Positions 7,189 to 17,300 of a stretch of 64,000 nt of DNA are shown here, piece by piece. The notes under the pieces were generated by a model. It made no database searches and was not told where the DNA came from. It was given only the letters and a program-made list of their open reading frames with translations. Position numbers and translations under genes: made by a program. The stretch is taken from the NCBI GenBank assembly GCA_028287785.1, contig JAQBOZ010000002.1:1-64000 (forward strand), given 5' to 3'. The stretch is from Chlorobiota bacterium. GTDB taxonomy: Bacteria > Bacteroidota > Ignavibacteria > OLB7. How positions within the stretch are numbered: position 1 is the stretch's first letter; each line of letters begins with the position of its first letter.

Positions 7189-9242
7189 GGCGGCATCATG
7201 TTGTCGTAGGCGAACGCGAGGACATCGACATGCTCCTCGATCACCATCGCCGTCGGCTTGCCGCCGCCGTGCCCCGCCTTGGTATCGATCCGGATCAGCA
7301 CCGGGGCCGGTCCCCCCTGGCACTCCTGAAGCCGCGCCGCGAACTTGAAGGAGTGCGCCGGCACAACGCGATCGTCGTGGTCGGCCGTGGTGATCAGCGT
7401 GGCCGGATAGCGAACGCCGGGTCGGAGGTTGTGAAGCGGAGAATAGGCGAAGAGGCTCTCGAAGCCCGCCTGATCATCGCTGATCCCGTAATCCGCCCGC
7501 CACGCCATCCCGATCGTGAACCTGTGATAGCGGAGCATGTCCATCACCCCGACCGCCGGAAGCGCCACGGCGAAGAGATCGGGACGCTGGCACATCACCG
7601 CTCCCACCAGCAGCCCGCCGTTCGATCCCCCCTGCAACGCCAGCTTCCCCGGCGATGTATACCCGTTCCGGATCAGGTACTCCGCGGCCGAGATAAAATC
7701 ATCGAACACATTCTGCTTCCGCTCCAGCGTCCCGGCCCGATGCCACTCCTCGCCGAACTCCCCGCCGCCGCGCAGATTCGGTATCGCGTAGATCCCCCCC
7801 TGTTCCAGCCAGAGAAGCGCCGCCGATGAGAAGAACGGGGTCAGTGAGTTGTTGAACCCGCCGTAGCCGTAGAGAAGCGTGGGGTTGGAGCCGTCCAGCG
7901 CTATTCCCTTCCCATGCGTCAGGAAGATCGGCACCTGCGTCCCATCCTTGCTCGTGTACCATACCTGCCGGGTTTCGTAGGCATCGCGGTCGAACTTCAT
8001 ATCCGGGGTCCGGATCAGGGAATTCTCGCCGGTGATCATGTCGTACCGGAAGACGGAGGTGGGATAGAGGAACGAGGTGAACATGTAGAAGATCTCGGTA
8101 TCCCTCCGCTTCGTCTCCGACCCGATCACCGTGCCGTACGCGGGAAGAGGGATATCGCCGGTATGCACGCCGTGCATATCGAACATCCTGATTTTTCCGG
8201 CGGCATTGTGGAGATAGACCACCACGAACCGACCGCCGGCCAGCGAGACCGACTGGATCACGTCGTCACGCTCCGGGATGATCACCCGCCAGTTCTCCGG
8301 CTCCGGCGCGTTCAGGTCGATCGCGATCAGCCTGCCGTGCGGCGCGTCCCGGTCGGTCTGGACGTACAGGGTATCCCTGTCCTGGCCGATCACCTGATAA
8401 TACGCATCGAACTGACCGATCACCGTCCGCCTGGGGGATGTCAGCGATGGCCCCATCGGGTCCAGAAGGTCGACGTGATAGAGGAGATTGTTGACCCCCG
8501 ACTCGCCGACGTAGATATAGAGATGGCGGCCGTCCTCGGAGATATCGGCATAGATGCGCCAGCTTGGATGCTCGGGAAATTCGCACACCACCACATCCTC
8601 CGCCTGCGGCGTGCCAAGCCGGTGATAGTAGAGGCGGTGGTCCAGGTTTGCCCCGCTGTACGCGATCGATGCCTCCGGCTCGGGAAAGCGCGCGTAGAAG
8701 AACCCGGCGTTATCGTGCGTCCAGACGAGCGACGAGAATTTCACCCAGCGGATATCATCCTCCAGATCCTCCCCCGTCGCCAGCCGCCGCACCCGGAACT
8801 CCTGCCAGTCCGATCCGCTCCGGGAGATGCCGTAGCCCAGCAGGCTGCCGTCGTTGGTAAAGCTGATGGTGGAGAGGGAAACGGTGCCGTCCGGCGAAAG
8901 AGTGTTGGGGTCGAAGACCATGCGGGGCTCCGACGTGAGGGTGGCCTGCGCGTAGAGGACCCCCTGGTTCTGAAGGCCATCGTTCCTGAAGAAGAAATAC
9001 TCGTCGCCATGCCGGGTGGGGGCGCTGTAGCGGGTGTAGTTCCACAACTCCGTCAGCCGCGCCAGAAACGGCGCGCGATGCGGCAGCGCATGGAGATACT
9101 CGAACGTCAGATCGTTCTGTGCCCTGACCCATTCGGCTGTTTCCGGCGAGCGATCATCCTCCAGCCAGCGATAGGGATCGGCGATTTCGACGCCGTGATA
9201 GAGATCGATCTGATCGATCTTGAGCGTATTGGGGTATTGCAT
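7173..9242 (-). CDS. Prolyl oligopeptidase (S9A family serine peptidase)
   Basis: 689 aa, the normal length of S9A prolyl oligopeptidases, which cut short peptides after proline. Residues about 1-65 and 415-689 make the alpha/beta hydrolase domain; about 70-410 form the seven-bladed propeller that excludes large substrates. The catalytic serine is in LQGGSNGGLLVGA (about Ser540), the aspartate in ADHDDRVVP (about 621-624) and the histidine in KAGHGGGKP (about His658). No signal peptide is visible, so it is probably cytoplasmic. The TAA stop is encoded by the centre of a palindromic repeat. The M16 peptidase gene lies upstream on the same strand, 123 bp away. Confidence 0.95.
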   Translation of the reverse strand: MQYPNTLKIDQIDLYHGVEIADPYRWLEDDRSPETAEWVRAQNDLTFEYLHALPHRAPFLARLTELWNYTRYSAPTRHGDEYFFFRNDGLQNQGVLYAQATLTSEPRMVFDPNTLSPDGTVSLSTISFTNDGSLLGYGISRSGSDWQEFRVRRLATGEDLEDDIRWVKFSSLVWTHDNAGFFYARFPEPEASIAYSGANLDHRLYYHRLGTPQAEDVVVCEFPEHPSWRIYADISEDGRHLYIYVGESGVNNLLYHVDLLDPMGPSLTSPRRTVIGQFDAYYQVIGQDRDTLYVQTDRDAPHGRLIAIDLNAPEPENWRVIIPERDDVIQSVSLAGGRFVVVYLHNAAGKIRMFDMHGVHTGDIPLPAYGTVIGSETKRRDTEIFYMFTSFLYPTSVFRYDMITGENSLIRTPDMKFDRDAYETRQVWYTSKDGTQVPIFLTHGKGIALDGSNPTLLYGYGGFNNSLTPFFSSAALLWLEQGGIYAIPNLRGGGEFGEEWHRAGTLERKQNVFDDFISAAEYLIRNGYTSPGKLALQGGSNGGLLVGAVMCQRPDLFAVALPAVGVMDMLRYHRFTIGMAWRADYGISDDQAGFESLFAYSPLHNLRPGVRYPATLITTADHDDRVVPAHSFKFAARLQECQGGPAPVLIRIDTKAGHGGGKPTAMVIEEHVDVLAFAYDNMMPPSGDV

Positions 9243-9365
9243 CTATGCGAGATATTGAATTGAACGATCATCGATTGATCCGGCACGACGGAACTCCGAA
9301 TGTACGAAGAACGCCACCATCCCGGCCCCGCGCCGGAACGCCGGGCGACCCGTTTCCGCCCGGCG

Positions 9366-12300
9366 CTACTGTGTTCCCACCTGGCTGTTCGCTTCGCCGA
9401 CCATCCAGAAATCGCGCGGGTAGAGGCGGTAGAGCTTCGTATTCTTCCCATCCACCGTGTGGATGTAATCCTCGTACTGCGCCATCTGCTTCTCCGGCCC
9501 TATCACGAAATAATTCCCCCCCTTCACATCCGATGGCTTCGGCCCCAGGCCGGGGAGGACGGTCCCGCAGACCGAATCGAGCCTGCTGTAGAGCTGCTCG
9601 CTCAGCCCCGGAGTGTTCCGCAGCTCCAGAATTCCCTTCCTGAAACGGGTCACCACATCAGGGGTGAGCCCGTCGGCCAGATCGGCGGCGATCGCCTCCC
9701 CGCGCGACTCGTAGGTGTTGGCGGCGCGATACTCCGTGAACGCCTGCGCGATGGCGTAATCGACGAGCGTGGAATCGTGCGGGGCGTTCTTCAGCTCATC
9801 CACCACGAACCGGAGGGTCTGCGGGAGCGTGGGGCATCGCTCGGCGTAATACCGGATCTTTCCGCTCCGGGCTGAGACGCGGAGCCCGTTGCTGTAGGCC
9901 AGCCCCGCCCCCCATGTCTTCATAAAGATCCCGTGCGCGCCATGCCCGCTGTAGAGCATCGCCGCCAGAAAGTCGACAAGCGAATCGCGATTGGTGGTGC
10001 GATAGCCGGGGCCGGGGGCGCTGTTGAGAAACACGCCGCTTCCGGTGGAGGAGTTGACCAGCCCGACGTAGACGGGGGTATCGGAGGAGGGCATCCGCGA
10101 ACGGAGACGGGAGGCAACCAGCCCCGAGCCGGCATCGGCGGGGGCAGTGGCGGGATCGGTCACGGCCACCGCCGGTGATTTCTCCAGCCCGGCAACCAGC
10201 CCCGCAAGCCTCTCCTGCAATGCCTTGTTCGATGTTCCCGAACCGATAAGGAACGCCCTCGCGTTGCCGGTGGTCAGAATCCCCCGACGGAGCCTGTCGA
10301 GCGTCGCCAGAACCTTCGCCGGGGGAACCTGGAAGTCGCGACGGATCTGGAGCGCGAGATACGCCCAGTCCCCGGCCAGCGTCTCGTCCGGTATCTCCGA
10401 AAGGTTCACATCGAGATCGCGAGCCATGTCCGTCACCACCGCGCGTGCCGACGGGGAAAGCCGACGGCAGGCGTCCAGCAACGGCCGGAGAGCCATCGCG
10501 ACGGCGATGGTGCTGTCCCCCTGCAGAGCCCCCAGGAACCCGTGAAGCTCCGGGCGCGTCCTGTCGGTCGCGGCGCTCGCCAGCGTCTTCATGAAATCGA
10601 GAAGCGGCTCGCGACCCTGAACCTTGCCGGGATCGGCCAGCAGCCAGCGGAGCCGGAAGGCGTTGTGCTCCCGCGTCATGAAGGAGTTGGCGGCAAGGAA
10701 GACCGGATGCCCTTGCATCGCGTAGGCATCGGCCGGATCGTTGACCCACGACTCCTCCGATCCCTGCATGGTGGTGCGGAGGCCGCTCAGCGTGTGATCC
10801 ACCAGATCGCGGATGTGCGCGAGATTTTCCGGTCGCCAGTCGGCATTGAAGAGCGTCATCTTCATCCAGTCGATCGCCCGCTCGGACTCCTTCAGATTGT
10901 TCCCCGCCCCGCGCATCACCAGCTCGCACCGTCCGGTTCTATAATCCGACCGATAGTAGCAATCCAGGCTGAGGATATCCCGTCGCCGCTGCTCGCCCGC
11001 CTTTTCGTACGGGATGGGCGTGCCGTTCTCGATCACCCCGCTCTGGGTCAGCAGATCGGGGAGGAGGGAGAGGTAGGGGATTTCATCCTCCGGCACGCCG
11101 TCCAGACGGAAGGCAACGCCGGCGGTGGCGCTGGTCATGTTGTCGAACGTGGAGGTGACCAGCGGAATGGAGCCCGGCAGCGTGCCGACGTGATAATCGA
11201 GCTGGTCATCCAGCGTCAGCGGCGGGGTCTCGACAAATCGCGGGGTCGGGACCTTGCTGTAGGCCACGTCGATGGCGGTGGACGCCGAGTCGTAATCGTG
11301 CCGGAAGCGGCGGATGGCATCCTGGCCGCTGGTGATATGATATTTCTCCCGGAGCCGCTTCACCTCGGCGATAATCCGGTTCTGATGATCCGCCTCCTCG
11401 CGTTCCACCAGCTCGCTGCTGGGGCGGGCGGCGGCGGCATAGGGGACGGAGCCCACCAGCTTCCACTTCGCCAGATTCTCCCGCCAGATATTCTTGTCGG
11501 ACGATACCATCTGCTGGATCTCATCCAGCTCCGGCTTCAGCGTCACGAATCGTTTGAATCCGCTGGACCGCTCCAGCCTGCGGAGATGCTCCATCCATTC
11601 CGATCCGCTGTTGCGAAACCCGAATCGGGGAGGGGAGTTCACGAACTGGCTCAACGAGCGGCGCGTTGCCACCACCCGGTTCAGAATGCGCGTGTTGAAC
11701 TCCTTCAACTCCGGCGAGCCATCCCTCATGGCCGCGATCCGCGCCAGCTCATCGACGATCTCCTTTCGCACCTCGGCGATCTTCCCCTCCGTCATCGACG
11801 CCGGGTCGGCATCGCCGAACCCGATGTAGACCGGATGCCCCTGATCGCCGCTCACCCAGCCGAACACGGAGCTGGCGCCCACGTTCACCTTCCGGGTCGC
11901 CGGGTCGATCAGCCGCTTGTACAGGTTCGTGGTCGCGTCGTCGGCGATGTTCTGCACGAAGAGCTGGAGCAGCGTCTCGTCGCGCACGTCCAGCCGCAGC
12001 CGCGGCGCCCACGCGAAGAGCATAGGGCCGGGCTCCCCCACATTATGATTGGGATAATCGACGATGGAGATGGTCCCCTCGGGGGCCGGGACGGGGGTGG
12101 GAAGATTTGCCTCGGAGTGGATGCTGGCCGCTCCGGCGGCGCCGGGCTTTTCCAGGTCGTCGAGGATTCCGGCGGTGGAGCGGAGGATATCGGGGAGGGC
12201 CATCTCCTTTGGGAACGCCCCCACCATCCCCATGTTCGCCAGATGATAATTGTCATCGTGGAAGCGCCGGATATCGGACGGCTTCATCACCCTGATCTCC

Positions 12301-13007
12301 GACGGAAGGCCGCCGGAAACAAGTGCCAGCGGATGAGATGGGCCGTAGAGATTGCGATCGAGCGCGGTCTGCATGCGCGGCCATCCCTTCTCGAACGTGC
12401 TCAGCATCTCATTATAGACCGTCCCCTTCTCCTCCAGCCGGAGGATCGAATCGCCCGGGTTGTCCGCGACGCCGAAGTTGCAGACCTCGCGGCTTATCTC
12501 CTCATCGGTGTAATCGGGGTTGAGGAGCGCGTCGAGCTGGCCGCGAAGCTCGCGATAGTAGGCATCCCCGCCGGCGGATGTGTTGAAGTTGTAGCAGGTC
12601 CGCCATTGCTGCGTAAAGGCGTTGGACTGGCTGAGCGTCATATTCTCCAGGCTTCCCAGATAGCGCCCCTTGCTCCCCTTTCCCAGCAGCAGATGCTCCT
12701 GCGTATGCGGCTCCCCCATGTCCGATGTGGGAAAGGAGTTCACCCAGATGAAGCTCTGCGGCACCGACTGAATCCGTAGAAGGTCGAAGACGAAGCCGGT
12801 CCGTTGATGGATGAATCTGGCCCCCATCGGCGCGCCGGCATCATCCAGATAGAGGGCCTCGGCGCGGAAGCCCTCCACGACGCGACCGGGAGTGATATCG
12901 GTCAGGGGGATATCCCCTCCCTGCGCCATGGCCGCCGGAAGGCCGGCGCATGCCGCGACAAGCGCGGGAAGCAGCAATCGGAGCGCGGAACGGTAGAGTG
13001 TCTTCAT
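9366..13007 (-). CDS. Secreted M16 (insulinase/presequence protease-like) metallopeptidase
   Basis: 1213 aa. The inverted zinc motif HxxEH is HTQEH at about residues 101-105, with the third ligand expected in the GTVYNEMLSTFE segment. The overall length and the paired M16 half-domains resemble presequence peptidase (PreP/M16C), which degrades peptides inside a closable chamber. The N-terminus (MKTLYRSAL, then a leucine-rich stretch ending AAMAQG) is a signal peptide, so it acts in the periplasm or outside. I chose the ATG at 13007 because upstream codons of the frame come from palindromic repeat P29 copy 3, giving the spurious residues VGAGFKPTPT. Together with the oligopeptidase it makes a leftward peptidase pair. 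Confidence 0.9.
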   Translation of the reverse strand: MKTLYRSALRLLLPALVAACAGLPAAMAQGGDIPLTDITPGRVVEGFRAEALYLDDAGAPMGARFIHQRTGFVFDLLRIQSVPQSFIWVNSFPTSDMGEPHTQEHLLLGKGSKGRYLGSLENMTLSQSNAFTQQWRTCYNFNTSAGGDAYYRELRGQLDALLNPDYTDEEISREVCNFGVADNPGDSILRLEEKGTVYNEMLSTFEKGWPRMQTALDRNLYGPSHPLALVSGGLPSEIRVMKPSDIRRFHDDNYHLANMGMVGAFPKEMALPDILRSTAGILDDLEKPGAAGAASIHSEANLPTPVPAPEGTISIVDYPNHNVGEPGPMLFAWAPRLRLDVRDETLLQLFVQNIADDATTNLYKRLIDPATRKVNVGASSVFGWVSGDQGHPVYIGFGDADPASMTEGKIAEVRKEIVDELARIAAMRDGSPELKEFNTRILNRVVATRRSLSQFVNSPPRFGFRNSGSEWMEHLRRLERSSGFKRFVTLKPELDEIQQMVSSDKNIWRENLAKWKLVGSVPYAAAARPSSELVEREEADHQNRIIAEVKRLREKYHITSGQDAIRRFRHDYDSASTAIDVAYSKVPTPRFVETPPLTLDDQLDYHVGTLPGSIPLVTSTFDNMTSATAGVAFRLDGVPEDEIPYLSLLPDLLTQSGVIENGTPIPYEKAGEQRRRDILSLDCYYRSDYRTGRCELVMRGAGNNLKESERAIDWMKMTLFNADWRPENLAHIRDLVDHTLSGLRTTMQGSEESWVNDPADAYAMQGHPVFLAANSFMTREHNAFRLRWLLADPGKVQGREPLLDFMKTLASAATDRTRPELHGFLGALQGDSTIAVAMALRPLLDACRRLSPSARAVVTDMARDLDVNLSEIPDETLAGDWAYLALQIRRDFQVPPAKVLATLDRLRRGILTTGNARAFLIGSGTSNKALQERLAGLVAGLEKSPAVAVTDPATAPADAGSGLVASRLRSRMPSSDTPVYVGLVNSSTGSGVFLNSAPGPGYRTTNRDSLVDFLAAMLYSGHGAHGIFMKTWGAGLAYSNGLRVSARSGKIRYYAERCPTLPQTLRFVVDELKNAPHDSTLVDYAIAQAFTEYRAANTYESRGEAIAADLADGLTPDVVTRFRKGILELRNTPGLSEQLYSRLDSVCGTVLPGLGPKPSDVKGGNYFVIGPEKQMAQYEDYIHTVDGKNTKLYRLYPRDFWMVGEANSQVGTQ

Positions 13008-13113
13008 GAGGAATCCGGAACCTTTGGGGCATGGAACAAGGAGTTGATCCGCCTCTATTCGGGAGAAGCAACGAATTGTTGCGCGGCGGCGTTGCTGTTG
13101 GCGTACGTTATTG

Positions 13114-13142
13114 GTCGGGGTGGGTTTGAAACCCGCCCCGAC
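13114..13142. terminator. P29 palindrome copy 3, likely terminator
   Basis: Palindrome with arms GTCGGGGTGGGTTT and AAACCCGCCCCGAC, 31 bp downstream of the stop of the leftward DUF481 gene and upstream of the M16 gene start. The location is again just beyond a stop codon. Confidence 0.6.
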
Positions 13143-13173
13143 GGCATGTGATAATGACATAGCGACGACAGTA

Positions 13174-13998
13174 TTAAAACTGCACTGCCAGCCCGTTGGT
13201 GATCCCTAGATCGAATCTCCTGACACCGACCGGCGGCTCGTTATCGAAACGATAATGGACGTTGATTGTCAGCGCGAGCAGATCGGAGAGCGCCACGGCC
13301 AGCCCTCCCTCGCCAAGCAGACGATAATCTGCTCTTCTGGAAAGGGCCGGCTGATAGTATCCCACGGCATTCAGCCCCAGGCGACTGTTGATGCGCCAGA
13401 GGAACGATAGATAGTTCGTCGACCGGACAAGGCTGGTCCGTACCAGACCGGGATCATCGACAAGCTCGCTCTCGAACATCCCCCCCACCCCCACATTGAG
13501 CGATGCCAGCGCGCCGCTGTCCCCCACGGTCTGGAAAACCCGGAGACGGACGCCGGCGCCGGCAAGCTGGCGATCGTGCAGGAGGATGAAATCGTTGAAC
13601 TCCTTCTGCGCGAACAGCTCCAGCTTCACGGCGGAGTCGAGCGTATACACCAGGCGAAGATGGAGGAAGCCATCGTTCTGGAAGAGGTCGTTATCGTTCC
13701 TCCCCCGTTCGTAATTGGCGACCAGAAATGTGTAGAGCGCCCCGGCATGCCAGTCGATACGGCCGTTGGCGGCAAGGGTAAGGAAATTGCTGTTCCCCGA
13801 CTGATAGGCAAGGGTGAAGCCGAGCTGCCCGTGAAGCCCGTTTCTGACGGAATCGCGACGGAGGAACTCCGTGTTCACCTGCGCCGCCGCCGCCGTGGCA
13901 ACCAGCAGCAGCGCGACGAGAAGGCCGGAAAACCGCCCGCGGCCGATATGGAAAAAGCTGGCGCGCGTATCGGATGGATACGCTGGAGAGATGTTCAT
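13174..13998 (-). CDS. DUF481-like outer membrane beta-barrel protein
   Basis: 274 aa. After a signal sequence (hydrophobic segment GLLVALLLVATAAAAQ) come alternating amphipathic strands such as LHGQLGFTLAYQSGNSNF, typical of DUF481 (YdiY-like salt-induced outer membrane) barrels. The C-terminus ends in VQF, with a terminal aromatic residue as expected for outer-membrane barrels. I chose the ATG at 13998; an upstream in-frame ATG at 14127 would add 43 residues before the signal peptide. It is divergent from the DUF4175 gene. The function of this family is not established. Confidence 0.75.
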   Translation of the reverse strand: MNISPAYPSDTRASFFHIGRGRFSGLLVALLLVATAAAAQVNTEFLRRDSVRNGLHGQLGFTLAYQSGNSNFLTLAANGRIDWHAGALYTFLVANYERGRNDNDLFQNDGFLHLRLVYTLDSAVKLELFAQKEFNDFILLHDRQLAGAGVRLRVFQTVGDSGALASLNVGVGGMFESELVDDPGLVRTSLVRSTNYLSFLWRINSRLGLNAVGYYQPALSRRADYRLLGEGGLAVALSDLLALTINVHYRFDNEPPVGVRRFDLGITNGLAVQF

Positions 13999-14300
13999 GC
14001 AATGATAGTACGTGGTTGCCGTGACGGGCGCCGGCCGGGGGGTTGTGGGCCGAGTATCCTTGAAAATCGGATGGTTCGGAGCATCGGACCCGCAAGATAT
14101 CATTTGGCGGGCGATCCCCCTCCTCACCCTCGCAACGATCCCCGACCGCCCCGGAAGGCCGGATTATCCCGGATACTTTCCCATGTTCGCCTTACCCTTT
14201 TTGCGTAGCTTATCCGTTACTATCGGTGCCCCGGATCGTCACCAGATAGTCCGCGACAGGACGAACATACTTCGATGAACATTCCGGTAACGGACGCACG
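13999..14300. other. Divergent intergenic region
   Basis: About 300 bp between the leftward DUF481 gene and the rightward DUF4175 gene. It must carry both promoters, but I see no convincing -35/-10 pair, hairpin or repeat. Confidence 0.4.
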
Positions 14301-17300
14301 ATGAATACAGGATCCCTCTACTCGGAACTGACAGGCAAAATCAATCGCGTCCGCCGCAGAGAGCATGGCATTGCCCTCCAGGCGGGGATCATCAACGCGC
14401 TCGCCGCGGTTATCGCCGTCTGGACGCTCGCCATCTCCATCGAAGCAATCGGGGAGCTGGACGCGGGGGGAAGAACCGCCCTCTACTGGGGAGCCGTGGG
14501 GCTCAGCGGGGTGCTGGCCGCGCTTCTAGTGGCCGGTCGTGCGGGGCGATATCTGGGGCTCTTCAGGGGTCAGGATGACGATACGATCGCGCGCCGCGTC
14601 GGTCGCCGCATCCCGTCGGTGGGGGACCATCTGATCAACACCCTACAGCTTTACAGAACCGCCCATTCGGGCGCGCTGACGGCGGGATATTCGCCGGAGC
14701 TGGTGGAGGCGTCGATCGCCATCGAGGGGGAGCCTCTCCGCCATCACGACTACGCGGTGATCATCGAGGACGATGAACGGAAACGGGCGCTCCTCTTCCT
14801 GCTGGGGGCAACCATCATCATCAGCGGGCTTTTTCTCGCCTTCCCCGGCACGTACAACGCCGCCTTCTACCGGCTGAGCCATTATCGCCAGGAGTTTATC
14901 AAGCCCGCCCCCTTCTCGCTCCAGATCGCCCCCGGCGATCGGAAGCTGATGCGGGGGGATTCGGCCGCGATCACCGTGACCGCGGCCGGCATTCCCCCAC
15001 GCACCGTCACGCTGGTGCTGAAGAGCGGGGACGCCGCCGCCGAGGAGATCGAGCTGCGGAGCGATTCCTCCGGCAATTTCCATTACCTCCTCCCGAACCT
15101 GAAGGGGACCACTACGTATCGCGCATACTCCGGCCCCGTGAAGACGCCCGAGCATACGCTCACGGTGATGGAGCGCCCGGAGATCCGGCTCTTCAAGGCG
15201 GTCGTCACCGCGCCGGCATATACGGGACGGGGCGTGGAGCGGCTCCCCGATAACGTCGGCGATGTAAGCGGCATTCGCGGGACATCGGTCGCCATCAGGA
15301 TCACGACCAACATCGAACCGGCGAAGGCGACCATCGTCCAGCTCTTTCCGCGCGGCGCGCGTCTGGTGGCATCGGCCGATGCCGGCGTCTCCGCCCCGGC
15401 TTCCACATCGTTCGATACCCTCCGCATCCCGATGTCGGTCGAGGGAACGTCCGCATCGGGCGGGTTCCGGCTGGCGCGCGATGGCGAGTACTACATCTCC
15501 GTGGTCTCCGCCGACGGCATCGCCAGCACCTCGCCGGTCCACTACTCGATGTCCGCCTCCACCGATGCCCCTCCGGCGATCGCGCTGATCGAGCCGACCG
15601 GCGCGGCCGACATCAACGAGAAGATGCTGCTGCCGACCGAGGTACAGATCTCCGACGATTACGGCTTCTCCCGCCTCAGGGTCATGTATCGCCTGTCGGC
15701 CAGCAAGTACGCCCAGCCGATGAAGGAGTTCAAGGCGCACGACATCCCCATCCCGCACGGCTCCCCGGCATCGCTCGATGTCCCCTACATCTGGGATATG
15801 AGCGGAATGAACATGGTGCCGGAGGATGAAGTGGAGATCTACTTCGAAGTCTACGATAACGATGCCGTCAGCGGCCCCAAGATGGCCCGCACATCGACCA
15901 TCAAGGTCCGCTTCCCATCGCTCGATGATGTGCTGAAGCAGGCCGATCAGGCGCAGAATCAGGCCGGCGCCGATCTCGACAAGATGCTGAAGCAGGCGCA
16001 GGAGACGAAGAAGCAGATGGAGGAGATGAACCGCGAGCTGATGAAGGAGCTGGCGCAGAACAAGCAGCAGGCCAGCTGGCAGCAACAGCAGAAGCTTCAG
16101 GATATCATGAAGCAGCATCAGGAGATGGAGAAGAAGACGGAGGAGATCGCCCGGAACCTGAGGGACATGGCGGAAAAGCTCCAGGAGGCGAAGGCGATAT
16201 CCCCGGAGACCCTCCAGAAATATCAGGACCTGCAGAAACTCTTCCAGGAGTTGAAAAACCCGGAGATGATGGAGCAGATGCGGAAGATGCAGGAGGCGAT
16301 GGAGAAGATGACGCCGGAGCAGATGACCGAGGCGATGAAGAACTTCAAGTTCAACGAGGAGCAGTTCCGCAAATCGATCGAACGGACGATGAACATCCTG
16401 AAACGGATGCAGACCGAGCAGAAGGTGGATGAAATGGTCCGCCGCGCCGAGGAACTGGCGAAACAGCAGGAGAACCTGAACAAGCAGGCGGAAAACACGA
16501 ACCCGCAGGACAAGGCCACGCAGCAGCAGCTTGCCGAGCATCAGGATCAGCTCGCGAAACAGGCGGAGAAGATGAACAGGGAGGCGAAGGACCTGGAAAA
16601 GCAGATGGGCGAGCAGGAGGATATGCCGAACAAGGAGATGCAGGAGGCGCGGGAATCGCTGGAGCAGGAGAACCCTCAGCAGCAGATGGAGCAGGCCAGC
16701 CAGGAGATGCAGCAGGGGGAGATGCAGCAGGCGCAGCAGAAGGGGGAGAAGGCGCAGCAATCCGCCCGGAACTTCCAGAAGAAGATGGAGGGGGTGAAAA
16801 AGAAGATGCAGGAAAACTCCCAGCGCGCGGTGATGAACAAGATGAAGAAGTCCATGCAGGATCTTCTCGATCTCTCGAAGCGCGAGGAGGAGCTGAAGAA
16901 GCAGACCGACAAGACGCAGCAGAACAGCCAGCAGTTCCGCGATCAGGCGCGCCAGCAGCAGCAGATGCAGGAGGAGATGGAGAACATCGCCAACCAGATG
17001 ATGAGCCTGGGGCAGAAGAGCTTCGCGGTGACGCCGGAGATGGGACGGGAGCTGGGAGATGCCATGCGGCAGATGCAGGGGGCCACCGGACAGCTTGAAC
17101 AACGGGATGGACAGGGAGCCTCCAAACAGGAGGGGGGGGCGATGGGATCGATGAACAAGGCCGCCCAGATGATGGGGAACGCCATGGCGCAGATGCAGAA
17201 CGGCCAGCAGCAGGGGGGAGGAATGGGCGCCGGCATGTCCATGCAGCAGCGGCTCCAGCAGATGTCCGCCCAGCAGCAGATGATCAACCAGGCAATGGGC

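Noticed and set aside
7914-9263. 449-codon rightward frame opposite the prolyl oligopeptidase
   Set aside because: The oligopeptidase frame carries the full catalytic triad.
10542-12779. 745-codon rightward frame opposite the M16 gene
   Set aside because: The M16 frame has a signal peptide and HxxEH motif; the opposite frame has no recognisable domain.
13008-13160. 51-residue N-terminal extension of the M16 protein
   Set aside because: It translates the P29 palindrome (VGAGFKPTPT) and precedes a complete signal peptide.
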